Shown here: one piece after another, positions 48,354-58,179 of the stretch | Position numbering within the stretch: the stretch's first letter is position 1 | How the letters are laid out: each line of letters starts with the position of its first letter | Source of the DNA: Cytobacillus pseudoceanisediminis | GTDB lineage: Bacteria > Bacillota > Bacilli > Bacillales > Cytobacillaceae | Reading direction: 5' to 3' | NCBI RefSeq assembly: GCF_023516215.1 | Contig: NZ_CP097349.1 | Coordinates: 4,306,001-4,370,000, forward strand | Length of the DNA stretch: 64,000 nt | Position numbers and translations under genes: made by a program | The notes under the pieces: generated by a model | The model's database searches: none | What the model was told of the DNA's origin: nothing | Seen by the model: the letters and a program-made list of their open reading frames with translations, nothing else

Positions 48354-48980
48354 GTGAAAATTCAGCTTGCACTTGACCGTTTAACCGAGCAGGAATGTTT
48401 CCGTATTGCAGATGAAACTTGTGAAAATATAGATTGGATTGAGATCGGAACGGGCGTGATTAAAGAATATGGTATGAAGATAATTCGGGAAATGAAGGCT
48501 GCTTATCCAGATAAAACAATTGTGGCGGATATGAAAACTTGTGACGCAGGAAAATATGAAGCAGAACAGGCCTTTAGAGCAGGGGCGGACATTATGACTG
48601 TGATGGGCTTTTCACATGACAGCACGATAAAACAGGCATTAGAGATTGCAAATACCGCCAATAGAAGAATTATGATTGATTTGCTGGGAGTTCAGGACGC
48701 AGAAAGAGTAAAGAGCCTATATGATTTAGGGGCGGACTTATTTTGTCTCCATATAGGAAAGGATATGCAGAAAGAGGGGGCTATAGCAGATCCCGATTTA
48801 TTTAGCCTGGTAAAAGGGTTAAATGACATAGAGGTTGCTATTGCAGGCGGGATTTCAGAAAAAACAATCGGAGAATTGAAGGACAGTATTGCCGATGTAG
48901 TCATTGTTGGAAGTGCCATTACAGGGAATCAAGCCCCAAAAGAAGCTAGCTCGGCAATAAAAAACAACCTACAAAAATGA
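48354..48980 (+). CDS. hxlA: 3-hexulose-6-phosphate synthase-like protein (HUMPS family)
   Basis: A 208-residue member of the orotidine-monophosphate decarboxylase superfamily. The catalytic DxKxxD motif is VADMKTCDAGKYEAEQAF (Asp59, Lys61, Asp64), with DWIEIGTGVIKEYG upstream and VAIAGGISEKTI, VIVGSAITG forming the phosphate site. HPS condenses formaldehyde with ribulose 5-phosphate; relatives decarboxylate 3-keto-L-gulonate 6-phosphate. The MKT motif and the presence of a PHI-like partner favour HPS. The GTG start follows AAGGAGAATA. It is the last gene of the cluster, behind an internal terminator. Confidence 0.85.
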   Translation: MKIQLALDRLTEQECFRIADETCENIDWIEIGTGVIKEYGMKIIREMKAAYPDKTIVADMKTCDAGKYEAEQAFRAGADIMTVMGFSHDSTIKQALEIANTANRRIMIDLLGVQDAERVKSLYDLGADLFCLHIGKDMQKEGAIADPDLFSLVKGLNDIEVAIAGGISEKTIGELKDSIADVVIVGSAITGNQAPKEASSAIKNNLQK

Positions 48981-48981
48981 C

Positions 48982-49018
48982 AGCAGAATCAGCCCTCGAA
49001 GTGGGTGCTGATTCTGCT
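48982..49018. terminator. Bidirectional terminator between hxlA and ywjG
   Basis: AGCAGAATCAGC and its exact complement form a 12-bp stem around an 13-base loop between convergent genes. It marks the right edge of the inserted operon. Confidence 0.8.
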
Positions 49019-49024
49019 CATCTA

Positions 49025-49546
49025 TTATTCATACTCCGCCAAAATCTCTTCAATCGTAAACTTAATTCCATAATAAACAAATAAAGCAGCCATGGAAGCC
49101 GGATAGCCGAAGCGGTTTCCTTCTTCATCAGGCAGAAGCCCTTTAGCAAGCTTTAAATCAATATGGACATCAGCCAAATCAGCGAGATTTTCACTGCTTT
49201 CGGTTTTGATGGTGCTCACTGCCACAAAGGGAATTCCTTTTTCGGACAAAGATTTTGCCAGAGCGGCTGCGTCTTCATCATCTGAATGTCTTGAGAAGAT
49301 GATTACTCTGTCTGTTTCTGAGACTTCCTCATCACTTTTCAAAATCGCTGCATCTCTAAGCGGTTCCTGGCTTTGAACGGCTTCATAGCCGATTGCAGCC
49401 ATTTCTTTTGTACCATAAATATATATTTTCCCATCACCGGCGGCAGCCTGAGCCAATAAGCGTGCACTGTCCTCGATGGAAAACTCTTCCTTTTCCTGAA
49501 GTCTTTTAAACAAGCCTGTCAGCTGGGTAGAAAACATCTTTAGCAA
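49025..49546 (-). CDS. ywjG: DUF2529 protein YwjG, SIS-like fold
   Basis: A 173-residue conserved Bacillus protein of unknown function. The GDGKIYIYGTKEMAAIGYEA block and VSETDRVIIFSRHSDDEDAAAL look like a degenerate phosphosugar (SIS) domain. A FGYPASMAALFVYYGIKFTIEE tail follows. The TTG start lies after GGAGTG. It is divergent from spo0F as in B. subtilis, so the catabolic operon entered between pyrG and this gene. Confidence 0.85.
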   Translation of the reverse strand: MLKMFSTQLTGLFKRLQEKEEFSIEDSARLLAQAAAGDGKIYIYGTKEMAAIGYEAVQSQEPLRDAAILKSDEEVSETDRVIIFSRHSDDEDAAALAKSLSEKGIPFVAVSTIKTESSENLADLADVHIDLKLAKGLLPDEEGNRFGYPASMAALFVYYGIKFTIEEILAEYE

Positions 49547-49641
49547 ATTATTTCACTCCTTCGGTCACTGCACTTAGAGGTTCTATTATAGTGAAAAGGA
49601 AGGGAAAGGTAAAATATTCACATTTGAAATTGCAAATACCA

Positions 49642-49671
49642 GCAGGAATAATCATGTTTCACAGAGAATTT
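49642..49671 (+). promoter_or_regulatory. Sigma-H promoter of spo0F
   Basis: GCAGGAATA, a 12-bp spacer and AGAGAATTT fit the sigma-H consensus RNAGGAWWW-N11/12-RNNGAATWW at every defined position. It lies about 100 bp upstream of spo0F, which is sigma-H dependent in B. subtilis. I could not identify a convincing Spo0A box. Confidence 0.75.
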
Positions 49672-49767
49672 AGCTGTAGGAGAATGTATAGTTAAGTGAC
49701 CTGCAGTCATAATTCAGTATTGGTTTTAAACCTAAGTGCTTTTAATACGACAGGAAGAGGTGGCTTG

Positions 49768-50142
49768 ATGAAAGGGAAAATATTAATTGTAGATGATCAG
49801 TTCGGAATCCGTATTTTGCTTAATGAGGTACTACAGAAAGAAGGGTACGACACATACCAGGCTGCCAATGGAGTCCAGGCTCTCGACATTGTTTCCAAGC
49901 ATTCGCCTGATCTTGTTCTTCTCGACATGAAAATACCGGGAATGGACGGGATTGAAATTTTAAAAAGAATGAGAGTGGTGGATAAAGATATCCGTGTCAT
50001 TATCATGACTGCATATGGTGAACTCGATATGATTCAGGAGGCCAAGGATTTGGGAGCTCTTACTCATTTTGCGAAGCCATTCGATATTGATGACATCAGG
50101 GCAGCGGTAAAGAAATATTTGCCTGTGCCTAACTCGAAATAA
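49768..50142 (+). CDS. spo0F: Sporulation phosphorelay response regulator Spo0F
   Basis: A single-domain receiver of 124 residues that takes phosphate from sporulation kinases and passes it to Spo0B. The acidic pocket ([15 protein letters not shown]), the phosphorylated Asp53 in [20 protein letters not shown], Thr in [16 protein letters not shown] and the conserved Lys in [12 protein letters not shown] are all present. It is almost residue-for-residue like B. subtilis Spo0F. The ATG after GAAGAGG was chosen over an in-frame ATG 24 codons upstream. Confidence 0.97.
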   Translation: MKGKILIVDDQFGIRILLNEVLQKEGYDTYQAANGVQALDIVSKHSPDLVLLDMKIPGMDGIEILKRMRVVDKDIRVIIMTAYGELDMIQEAKDLGALTHFAKPFDIDDIRAAVKKYLPVPNSK

Positions 50143-50396
50143 TCCAAAATTAACCGTTTTTAACCTGAAATTCCATCGCTATAAAAATGATAGCGTTTGC
50201 TTTATGACAATTAACAAAAACGCTCTGGAATAATGGCTTTTCTAAGTCCTTTTTGGTATGATAACAGATGAATTCCAAAGGATCGTCTTCGTTTAGCGGA
50301 CTATTTTAAGGGTACATATTCGATAGTGTTAAGGGGAAAACTTTAACAGTATTTAGTCTGACGAACTTAAACGATTATCAATAAGGAGGAAGAAAA

Positions 50397-51253
50397 ATGC
50401 CTTTAGTTTCTATGACTGAAATGCTTAATAAAGCAAAATCAGAAGGCTATGCAGTAGGTCAATTTAACTTAAACAACCTTGAGTTTACTCAAGCTATCCT
50501 GCAGGCGGCAGAAGAAGAAAAATCACCTGTTATCCTTGGTGTTTCCGAAGGTGCTGCACGATACATGGGCGGTTTCAAAACGGTTGTAAAGATGGTTGAA
50601 GGACTGCTGGAAGATTACAAAATTTCCGTTCCAGTGGCTATCCACTTAGACCACGGTTCAAGTTTTGATAAATGTAAAGAAGCAATTGATGCAGGATTCA
50701 CATCCGTTATGATTGATGCTTCACATGATCCATTTGAACAAAACGTTGAGACTACTTCAAAAGTAGTTGAATATGCACATTCAAAAGGCGTTTCAGTAGA
50801 AGCGGAGTTAGGAACTGTCGGCGGACAGGAAGACGATGTTGTTGCTGATGGCGTTATTTATGCTGATGCTAAAGAATGTGAAGAACTGGTAAAACGCACA
50901 GGCATCGACTGCCTTGCTCCTGCACTAGGTTCTGTTCATGGCCCATATAAAGGTGAGCCAAATCTTGGCTTTGCTGAAATGGAAGAGATCGGAAGCCTTA
51001 CTGGTGTTCCTTTAGTTCTTCATGGCGGAACTGGAATCCCAACAAAGGATATCCAAAAGTCTATCTCTTTAGGAACTGCAAAAATCAATGTAAACACTGA
51101 AAACCAAATTGCTTCTGCAAACGCGTTCGCGAAGTATTGGCAGCAGACACAGAAGTATACGATCCACGCAAATACTTAGGACCAGCACGCGAAGCGATTA
51201 AAGAAACTGTAATCGGCAAAATGCGCGAGTTCGGTTCTTCAAACAAAGCATAA
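50397..51253 (+). CDS. fbaA: Class II fructose-bisphosphate aldolase FbaA (one frameshift)
   Basis: Cleaves fructose 1,6-bisphosphate in glycolysis and gluconeogenesis. Metal ligands and active-site blocks are present: [56 protein letters not shown] and [13 protein letters not shown]. At that point the run at 51119-51121 has three A where four are needed. Restoring it joins to [39 protein letters not shown], giving 285 residues as in B. subtilis. The gene is essential for growth on glucose, so a read error is very likely. Order spo0F-fbaA-tal is conserved. Confidence 0.95.
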
Positions 51254-51270
51254 TAAATATCATTGGATAA

Positions 51271-51310
51271 GAAACCGCTTCTAGTTTTAGGGGCGGTTTC
51301 CCTGTATTTT
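51271..51310 (+). terminator. Likely terminator of fbaA
   Basis: GAAACCGC pairs with GCGGTTTC; the following CCTGTATTTT is only moderately T-rich. Confidence 0.6.
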
Positions 51311-51445
51311 ATCTGGCGGTTCGCTGAGTGCCAGCTGGGGATTTCTGCTTCCAAATGTAAGGCTTTACAGAATCACAACTTTATTTAATAATACATAGAT
51401 ATCCGCAACAAAAATTATCAAAATATTAAACAAGGTGGGATTATT

Positions 51446-52090
51446 ATGAAGTTTTTCATCGATACAGCAAACATGGACGAAATTAAAGAAGCATATGCCC
51501 TTGGAGTAGTAGCAGGGGTAACAACCAATCCATCATTGGTGGCAAAGGAAAAGAATGTATCCTTCCCTGACCGTCTTCGCGAAATCACGGATTTGGTGCC
51601 AGGCTCAGTAAGCGCCGAGGTCATCGCCCTTGATGCTGAAGGCATGATTAAAGAAGGAAGAGAGCTGGCAGCGATTGCACCAAACATCACAATCAAGGTG
51701 CCAATGACACCCGATGGCCTAAAAGCAGTAAGTGCTTTCTCGAAAGAAGGCATTAAAACAAATGTAACGTTAATTTTCAGTGCAAACCAGGCGCTGCTTG
51801 CTGCAAGAGCAGGTGCTACATACGTTTCTCCATTCCTTGGACGTTTGGACGATATTGGCCATAACGGTCTGGATCTCATTTCCACAATCGCAGAAATCTT
51901 TGCGATTCATGACATTGATACAGAAATCATTGCCGCTTCCATCAGACATCCTCAGCACGTGACGGATGCAGCATTAAGAGGAGCTCATATTGCGACAGTT
52001 CCTTATAAAGTCATCCAGCAATTATTCAACCATCCTCTGACAGATAAGGGAATCGAAGCATTCCTGGCAGACTGGAACTCAAGAGGATAA
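51446..52090 (+). CDS. tal: Small transaldolase (fructose-6-phosphate aldolase family, YwjH)
   Basis: A 214-residue transaldolase of the short TalC/FSA subfamily, part of the non-oxidative pentose phosphate pathway. The N-terminal [20 protein letters not shown] and [12 protein letters not shown] blocks are typical. The Schiff-base Lys84 is in [12 protein letters not shown], followed by [20 protein letters not shown] and [16 protein letters not shown]. It would also help supply ribulose 5-phosphate to an HPS/PHI cycle. Position matches B. subtilis ywjH. Confidence 0.93.
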   Translation: MKFFIDTANMDEIKEAYALGVVAGVTTNPSLVAKEKNVSFPDRLREITDLVPGSVSAEVIALDAEGMIKEGRELAAIAPNITIKVPMTPDGLKAVSAFSKEGIKTNVTLIFSANQALLAARAGATYVSPFLGRLDDIGHNGLDLISTIAEIFAIHDIDTEIIAASIRHPQHVTDAALRGAHIATVPYKVIQQLFNHPLTDKGIEAFLADWNSRG

Positions 52091-52143
52091 TGGAATCTGC
52101 GAAAAAATAACTTTAGGATACTGGCTTTGCTTATTTAATACTT

Positions 52144-52214
52144 TGAGAGCTGTCTAGCGCAAGCAGCCTACCCCTCGAGGTGTCGGGGGTGGGCAAGGCG
52201 CCTGCGCTTTTCTT
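52144..52214. repeat. R1 repeat copy (short form)
   Basis: GAGAGCTGTCTAGCGCAAGC and CCTACCCC on the left, GTCGGGGGTGGGCAAGGCGC on the right, ending GCGCTTTTCTT. The inner hairpin is absent. It lies about 55 bp after the tal stop. Confidence 0.8.
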
Positions 52215-52621
52215 GAGCAAAGCCTGCCCCATCATTTGTACCCCGGATTTTAGTGCTTCTCTCTTAATTTTAACTTTTTTTGAATACAATACATGAGATT
52301 TGATTTTTCGTGTAAACTATAGGATAAAGATAATGTCGGAATCTGTAAAAAACGAATGGAAAATTGTTCCATGTTCATCTTGCGATGTTGCAAAATGCAG
52401 ATACATGATAATATGAAAGTGCATATTTTCCCAAAGACTATTTTTCCGATATTAAAAATAGACAGGCCTATTTGGTTTCTTATAGAATCTGGGGCTATTT
52501 TCTGGCGGAATTGGTTAGAAAAGTAGTGTGTAGCTTTTGCTGTAAGGGCTATCAATTTTTATAATATTGAAGTCAAATGTCAGCATGAGTGTTTTAACAA
52601 CGGCTTAGAAGGGAGTTACAA
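52215..52621. other. 400-bp leader region of murAB
   Basis: AT-rich. Short promoter-like strings occur, for instance TTGATT near 52300, but I cannot choose one. I see no strong hairpin, riboswitch-like pattern or convincing small gene here. Confidence 0.4.
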
Positions 52622-53908
52622 ATGGAAAAGCTAATGATTGCAGGCGGATATCCATTAAAAGGAACAGTCCGGATCAGCGGAGCGAAGAATAGTGCTGTAG
52701 CATTGATTCCAGCTACCATTTTAGCGGAATCCCCTGTGACAATTGAAGGTTTGCCGGATATTTCGGATGTACAAATTCTAAAAGATTTGCTTGAAGAAAT
52801 AGGGGGCACTGTCGAATTCTCTGAAAATGATATGACAGTGGATCCCTCTTCCATGATTTCCATGCCTTTGCCGAACGGAAAAGTGAAAAAATTACGCGCT
52901 TCCTATTATTTAATGGGAGCGATGCTCGGCCGATTTAAAAAAGCGGTTATTGGACTTCCTGGCGGATGTCATCTCGGACCAAGGCCGATTGACCAGCATA
53001 TCAAAGGTTTTGAAGCTCTTGGCGCGCGTGTGACCAATGAGCAGGGAGCCATTTACCTTCGTGCCGATGAGCTTCGCGGAGCCCGTATTTATCTCGATGT
53101 TGTCAGCGTTGGGGCAACCATCAATATCATGCTTGCTGCTGTCAGGGCAAAAGGCAGAACAATAATTGAAAATGCTGCAAAAGAGCCTGAAATCATTGAT
53201 GTTGCTACGCTTTTAACCAATATGGGGGCGAAAATCAAGGGTGCCGGCACAGATGTGATCCGCATCGATGGCGTAGACCAGCTGCATGGCTGCCAGCATA
53301 CGATTATCCCAGACCGGATTGAAGCGGGGACCTATATGATTGTTGGTGCAGCGGCTGGAGAAGGTGTGCTGATTGACAATGTCATCCCCCATCACCTTGA
53401 GTCCCTAATAGCAAAGCTGCGCGAAATGGGCGTTCAGGTTGAAACGAACGACGATCAGGTATTTGTTGGGCCAGCTGAAAAAATGAAAGCAGTGGATATT
53501 AAAACGCTTGTTTATCCTGGATTCCCAACAGACCTTCAGCAGCCGCTGACTTCTCTGTTAACTGGTGCAGTAGGGACAAGCATGGTTACGGATACCATTT
53601 ATAGTGCCCGTTTCAAGCATATTGATGAGCTGCGCAGGATGAATGCCAACATTAAAGTTGAAGGACGCTCGGCAATCATCAATGGGCCAATTCAGCTTCA
53701 GGGTGCTAAAGTTAAGGCGAGTGATTTGCGCGCAGGCGCAGCACTGGTAATTGCCGGCTTGATGGCTGAGGGAGTTACCGAAGTCACTGGTTTAGAGCAT
53801 ATCGACAGAGGCTATAGCCACCTTGTTGAAAAGCTGAATGGACTCGGTGCCACAATCTGGCGCGAAGAAATGAGCAAAGACGAAATGGAACAAATGAAGA
53901 ACGCATAA
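52622..53908 (+). CDS. murAB: UDP-N-acetylglucosamine 1-carboxyvinyltransferase (second MurA type)
   Basis: Adds enolpyruvate to UDP-GlcNAc, the first committed step of peptidoglycan precursor synthesis and the fosfomycin target. A 428-residue EPSP-synthase fold. The N-terminal [20 protein letters not shown] is typical; the nucleophile is Cys116 in [19 protein letters not shown]. The fosfomycin-sensitive Cys is retained. Gram-positives carry two MurA proteins, and this locus, between tal and glpX, corresponds to B. subtilis murAB (murZ). The start follows GAAGGGAG. Confidence 0.94.
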   Translation: MEKLMIAGGYPLKGTVRISGAKNSAVALIPATILAESPVTIEGLPDISDVQILKDLLEEIGGTVEFSENDMTVDPSSMISMPLPNGKVKKLRASYYLMGAMLGRFKKAVIGLPGGCHLGPRPIDQHIKGFEALGARVTNEQGAIYLRADELRGARIYLDVVSVGATINIMLAAVRAKGRTIIENAAKEPEIIDVATLLTNMGAKIKGAGTDVIRIDGVDQLHGCQHTIIPDRIEAGTYMIVGAAAGEGVLIDNVIPHHLESLIAKLREMGVQVETNDDQVFVGPAEKMKAVDIKTLVYPGFPTDLQQPLTSLLTGAVGTSMVTDTIYSARFKHIDELRRMNANIKVEGRSAIINGPIQLQGAKVKASDLRAGAALVIAGLMAEGVTEVTGLEHIDRGYSHLVEKLNGLGATIWREEMSKDEMEQMKNA

Positions 53909-54074
53909 TAGAGAAACATCTTGTGATATTGACAGCTGACTGATTTACTTGGGCCAAAGCCTAAGTGACATCAGCAGACAAATATAAATTAAGGCGGGCT
54001 TTTGCGGTGCCGGCGGTAATAGCCGGTCTGCATTCGCCATGCTGCCAGCCTTAGAATCTGGGGAGGAAGAATCG

Positions 54075-55037
54075 ATGGAAAGAAGTTTGTCAATGGAATT
54101 AGTTCGCGTAACAGAAGGTGCCGCTTTAGCATCAGCACGCTGGATGGGCCGCGGATTAAAAGATGAAGCGGATGATGCTGCTACTTCTGCAATGAGAGAT
54201 GTATTCGATACTGTGCCAATGAAGGGAACAGTTGTTATCGGAGAGGGCGAAATGGATGAAGCGCCAATGCTTTATATCGGGGAAAAGCTTGGAACAGGCT
54301 ATGGTCCGCGTGTAGATGTTGCTGTCGATCCGCTCGAAGGCACCAACATCGTAGCATCTGGAGGCTGGAATGCATTAGCTGTTCTTGCGGTAGCTGACCA
54401 CGGAAACCTTCTGCATGCTCCGGATATGTACATGGACAAAATTGCAGTCGGTCCTGAAGCGGTTGGACAAATTGATATTAACGCTTCTATTTTGGATAAT
54501 TTGAAAGCGGTCGCAAGAGCAAAAAACAAAGATATCCAGGATGTTGTGGCTACAGTGCTTAACCGTGAGCGCCATGAGCACATCATCAGCCAGCTTCGTG
54601 AAGCTGGTGCCAGAATTAAATTGATCAATGATGGGGACGTGGCTGGAGCCATTAATACCGCATTTGATGAGACTGGCGTTGATATTCTTTTCGGATCTGG
54701 TGGAGCACCTGAAGGCGTATTGGCAGCTGTTGCCCTTAAGTGCCTTGGCGGAGAAATTCAAGGAAAACTTCTTCCGCAAAATGACGCAGAGGCTGAGCGC
54801 TGCTTGAAGATGGGCCTCGATATTAATAAAGTCCTTCTTATGGAAGACCTGGTAAAAGGCGATGATGCCATTTTTGCTGCAACAGGTGTAACAGACGGAG
54901 AGCTTCTGAAAGGCGTACAATTTAAAGGTTCGTATGGTTCGACCCATTCGCTTGTCATGCGTGCCAAATCAGGTACGGTCCGCTTTGTCGAAGGACGCCA
55001 TAGTCTAAAGAAAAAGCCAAATCTTGTTATTAAATAA
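54075..55037 (+). CDS. glpX: Class II fructose-1,6-bisphosphatase GlpX
   Basis: Hydrolyses fructose 1,6-bisphosphate in gluconeogenesis. A 320-residue lithium-sensitive-fold phosphatase with the metal-binding blocks [18 protein letters not shown] and [20 protein letters not shown], then [14 protein letters not shown] and the [20 protein letters not shown] phosphate site. The ATG after GGGGAGG was chosen over an in-frame ATG twelve codons upstream. It may overlap in role with a class III enzyme (Fbp) elsewhere. Gene order murAB-glpX-rho matches B. subtilis. Confidence 0.94.
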   Translation: MERSLSMELVRVTEGAALASARWMGRGLKDEADDAATSAMRDVFDTVPMKGTVVIGEGEMDEAPMLYIGEKLGTGYGPRVDVAVDPLEGTNIVASGGWNALAVLAVADHGNLLHAPDMYMDKIAVGPEAVGQIDINASILDNLKAVARAKNKDIQDVVATVLNRERHEHIISQLREAGARIKLINDGDVAGAINTAFDETGVDILFGSGGAPEGVLAAVALKCLGGEIQGKLLPQNDAEAERCLKMGLDINKVLLMEDLVKGDDAIFAATGVTDGELLKGVQFKGSYGSTHSLVMRAKSGTVRFVEGRHSLKKKPNLVIK

Positions 55038-55057
55038 TTTTCATAAAAGATAGATAA

Positions 55058-55098
55058 GAAAATGAGAGCTGGCCATCTGCGCCAGCCTGCTCATTTTC
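55058..55098 (+). terminator. Terminator of glpX
   Basis: GAAAATGAG pairs with CTCATTTTC, with further GC pairing inside (AGCTGGC with GCCAGC). A T-containing tail follows. Confidence 0.75.
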
Positions 55099-55439
55099 AT
55101 TTCCTTCCTGCTATATTTTCCATCTCAAATTTAGTTATTGATTAATTTTCATATTAAGGGGTAAAATAGAGATTGTTTTTTAAATTGGCTCCAGCGCTTC
55201 CCCCGAGGGTCAGGCAAGGCGCTTACGCATTTCGGAGAAGAGGATGCCTCCAATATCAACTAAAAAACGGACAATAAACCGTTCCATTCCTCGAAACCTT
55301 TAATTAAGAACATAATGATAGATTCTTCAGCTATTTTCAGTGCCTCAAGTATCTTTCCCTTTCCTTTCATATAAAGTCCATTATTTGTACAGCTGCATAT
55401 GGAGGAAATGATTGAAAATTTCAAAAGTGTGGTGTAAAA
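55099..55439. other. Leader region of rho
   Basis: Holds a degraded R1 copy at 55186-55231 (CTCCAGCGCTTCCCCCGAGG, then GGCAAGGCGCTTACGCATTT). The rest is AT-rich. rho is known to be autoregulated in its leader in B. subtilis, but I see no specific structure to support it here. A pyrimidine-rich stretch lies at 55350-55370. Confidence 0.45.
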
Positions 55440-56705
55440 ATGGGTTTAAACATTTCAAGTTTAGAAAATATGAAGCTGAAAGAGCTTTATGAACTTGCCC
55501 GTGAATATAAAGTTTCTTATTACAGCAAGTTATCGAAAAAAGAATTGATTTTTGCCATCCTGAAAGCAAGAGCAGAGCAGGAAGGCTACTTTTTCATGGA
55601 AGGTGTCCTGGAGATCATTCAGTCAGAAGGATTCGGCTTCCTTCGTCCAATCAATTATTCACCAAGCTCTGAGGATATTTATATTTCCGCTTCCCAGATT
55701 CGCCGTTTCGACTTGAGAAACGGAGATAAGGTTTCAGGAAAAGTCCGTCCTCCAAAAGAAAATGAGCGTTATTTCGGCCTTTTGCAAGTTGAAGCCGTAA
55801 ATGGCGATGATCCGGAATCAGCAAAAGAGCGTGTTCACTTCCCTGGTCTGACTCCTTTATATCCAAACCGCCATATGAAACTGGAAACAGGTACAAGACA
55901 GCTGTCTACAAGAATTATGGACCTGCTTGCACCGGTTGGATTCGGGCAGCGCGGTCTGATTGTCGCGCCGCCAAAAGCAGGTAAGACCATGCTGTTAAAA
56001 GAAATTGCCAATAGCATTACAACCAACCACCCGGAAGCGGAACTGATTGTTTTATTAATTGACGAGCGCCCGGAAGAGGTAACAGACATCGAGCGTTCAG
56101 TTGCAGGCGATGTGGTCAGCTCTACATTTGATGAAGTGCCTGAAAACCATATTAAAGTGGCCGAGCTCGTTCTTGAACGCGCTATGCGCCTGGTTGAGCA
56201 CAAGCGTGATGTTGTTATTTTGATGGACAGCATTACAAGACTGGCAAGAGCGTATAACCTGGTTATTCCTCCAAGCGGAAGAACACTTTCCGGCGGTATT
56301 GACCCGGCTGCATTCCACCGTCCGAAGCGTTTCTTCGGTGCAGCGCGTAACATTGAAGAGGGCGGAAGCTTGACGATTTTGGCAACTGCACTCGTTGACA
56401 CGGGTTCACGCATGGATGACGTTATTTACGAAGAATTTAAGGGGACAGGCAATATGGAGCTGCACCTTGACCGCTCCTTGGCTGAAAGAAGAATCTTCCC
56501 GGCCATCGACATCCGCCGATCCGGAACGCGCAAAGAAGAACTTCTTATACAGAAAGATCATCTGGACAAGCTGTGGGCAATCCGCAAATCCATGTCCGAT
56601 TCACCGGATTTTGCTGAAAAACTGCTTCGCAAGCTAAGACAGACAAAATCGAACGAAGAGTTTTTTGCTAACTTGGCAGAAGAAATGAAGGCTAAGCGTT
56701 CTTAA
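55440..56705 (+). CDS. rho: Transcription termination factor Rho
   Basis: A hexameric RNA-dependent ATPase that terminates untranslated and antisense transcription. It is 421 residues. The N-terminal helical domain ([20 protein letters not shown]) and cold-shock-like RNA-binding domain ([31 protein letters not shown]) precede the RecA-type ATPase. That has Walker [12 protein letters not shown], Walker [17 protein letters not shown] and the Q-loop/R-loop region [12 protein letters not shown]. The ATG has a weak ribosome binding site (GUGUGGUGU), which may limit translation. Full length. Confidence 0.96.
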   Translation: MGLNISSLENMKLKELYELAREYKVSYYSKLSKKELIFAILKARAEQEGYFFMEGVLEIIQSEGFGFLRPINYSPSSEDIYISASQIRRFDLRNGDKVSGKVRPPKENERYFGLLQVEAVNGDDPESAKERVHFPGLTPLYPNRHMKLETGTRQLSTRIMDLLAPVGFGQRGLIVAPPKAGKTMLLKEIANSITTNHPEAELIVLLIDERPEEVTDIERSVAGDVVSSTFDEVPENHIKVAELVLERAMRLVEHKRDVVILMDSITRLARAYNLVIPPSGRTLSGGIDPAAFHRPKRFFGAARNIEEGGSLTILATALVDTGSRMDDVIYEEFKGTGNMELHLDRSLAERRIFPAIDIRRSGTRKEELLIQKDHLDKLWAIRKSMSDSPDFAEKLLRKLRQTKSNEEFFANLAEEMKAKRS

Positions 56706-56783
56706 TAACCTTGAATGCTCATGTAGCTATTTAGAAACGCTGTTTATGTTAAGTTTGTTTTCTGCAGTAATCTAAATTATTCT

Positions 56784-56854
56784 ACTGAGTTGGTTGGAGC
56801 GAAGGCCCCGGTTCCTTACCGCGGAAAGCAAGTGCCCGCAGCGGAAATCAGCGG
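56784..56854. repeat. R2 repeat remnant
   Basis: Left end TACTGAGTTGGTTGGAGCG, then directly CCGCGGAAAGCAAGTGCCCG and CAGCGGAAATCAGCGG. The central 80 bases of the full R2 are missing, leaving two ends that still pair. The surrounding rho-rpmE gap shows nothing else. Confidence 0.75.
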
Positions 56855-57035
56855 ACGCCTTTAATAAGCAAAAACAGCATTCTGGAAATTCCAGGATGCG
56901 GAATTCGCATATTGCAAAATATACATGGACTTGTTATAATGATGACAGTGTGTTTTTGAAGTTTACGGCAATTCATGATTGCCCGTAATATATAACTCTG
57001 TTTCGAATGATTCAGGGCGGAAGGAGATGAAAAGA

Positions 57036-57248
57036 ATGAAATCAGGAATTCATCCTAACTATAAAAAAGCAATGGTGAAATGTGCTTGCGGTAACGAGTT
57101 CGAAACCGGTTCTGTTCAAGAAGAGATCCGCGTTGAAACTTGCTCTGAGTGCCACCCATTCTATACTGGACGTCAAAAATTCGCTGAAGCTGGCGGACGT
57201 GTTGACCGTTTCAATAAGAAATACGGCATTAAGTCAGAACAAAAATAA
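57036..57248 (+). CDS. rpmE: Ribosomal protein L31 (zinc-binding form)
   Basis: A 70-residue large-subunit protein. The four zinc-ligand cysteines are present (VKCACGNEF and [11 protein letters not shown]), so this is the C+ form that is released from ribosomes in zinc starvation. The C-terminal block is [20 protein letters not shown]. The ATG six bases after AAGGAGATG was chosen; an in-frame ATG three codons upstream overlaps that site. Monocistronic, with a terminator right after. Confidence 0.96.
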   Translation: MKSGIHPNYKKAMVKCACGNEFETGSVQEEIRVETCSECHPFYTGRQKFAEAGGRVDRFNKKYGIKSEQK

Positions 57249-57256
57249 TAAACAAC

Positions 57257-57292
57257 AAAAACAGGCAAGTTAACTATCTTGCCTGTTTTTTA
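57257..57292 (+). terminator. Terminator of rpmE
   Basis: AAAACAGGCAAG, an eight-base loop, CTTGCCTGTTTT and more T residues. Confidence 0.92.
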
Positions 57293-57451
57293 TTGCGAAA
57301 TAAGCCTTATTGGATATGAAGAACTGTTTTGAGTGGACTTTTTTGCCTTGAAAAAAGCCGAGTATAATACAAATTACAGCTCGACCCTTTCTTCATAAAT
57401 TAATGATAACAAGCCATTCTATTAGTTAGAACGAGGAAGGAGAGGCCGTTC

Positions 57452-58072
57452 ATGTACGTTATGAATCATCACGGATGGGTGGAAGTCATTTGCGGCAGCA
57501 TGTTCTCCGGCAAATCAGAAGAACTGATTCGCCGTGTGCGCAGAGCTCAGTTCGCCAAACAGCAAATCGCTGTATTTAAGCCGCAGATCGATAACCGATA
57601 CAGTGATGAAGCTGTCGTTTCACATAATGGAACTTCGGTCATAGCTAGACCCATTTCCCAGTCTACCGATATTTTTAAATACATTACAGCTGACATTGAC
57701 TTGATTGCGATTGATGAAGTGCAATTTTTTGATGATGAAATTGTAAAAGTCATTCAGCACCTGGCTGACAGCGGACATCGTGTCATCGCTGCCGGGCTTG
57801 ACCAGGACTTCCGCGGGGAGCCGTTTGGCCAAATGCCTGCCATCATGTCGATAGCAGAATTGGTTACAAAGCTTCAAGCCGTCTGTGCCGTTTGCGGTTC
57901 ACCTGCAAGCCGTACACAGCGCCTGATCAATGGAAAGCCAGCTTCATATGATGACCCGGTTATTTTGGTCGGCGCATCAGAAGCATATGAACCGCGCTGC
58001 CGCCATCACCATGAAGTTCCCAAGTCGCCAAATGTTCTAGACAAACATAAAACAACCGAGTTTTTATCATAA
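57452..58072 (+). CDS. tdk: Thymidine kinase
   Basis: Salvages thymidine to dTMP. A 206-residue type II thymidine kinase. The P-loop is [16 protein letters not shown], the base region [13 protein letters not shown] holds Walker B and the catalytic Glu, [12 protein letters not shown] forms the lasso region, and zinc cysteines are in CAVCGSPAS and a late CRHHHE. The start follows GAAGGAGAGG. It lies between rpmE and prfA as in B. subtilis, but here four accessory elements intervene before prfA. Confidence 0.95.
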   Translation: MYVMNHHGWVEVICGSMFSGKSEELIRRVRRAQFAKQQIAVFKPQIDNRYSDEAVVSHNGTSVIARPISQSTDIFKYITADIDLIAIDEVQFFDDEIVKVIQHLADSGHRVIAAGLDQDFRGEPFGQMPAIMSIAELVTKLQAVCAVCGSPASRTQRLINGKPASYDDPVILVGASEAYEPRCRHHHEVPKSPNVLDKHKTTEFLS

Positions 58073-58092
58073 TTTTATACTAAACGATCTCT

Positions 58093-58122
58093 CTGCCCTG
58101 GCATGTTCCGGGCAGTTTTTTT
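58093..58122 (+). terminator. Terminator of tdk
   Basis: CTGCCC and GGGCAG around a loop, followed by seven T residues. Confidence 0.85.
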
Positions 58123-58179
58123 GTTTGCGGGGTTTTTTATGGTGCAGGAAAAGGAAAACGGAAGGCGAAATTAAAAATT

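Noticed and set aside
38058..49018. Inserted operon as a mobile element
   Set aside because: No integrase, transposase, tRNA or direct-repeat boundary is visible, so only insertion relative to B. subtilis order can be claimed.
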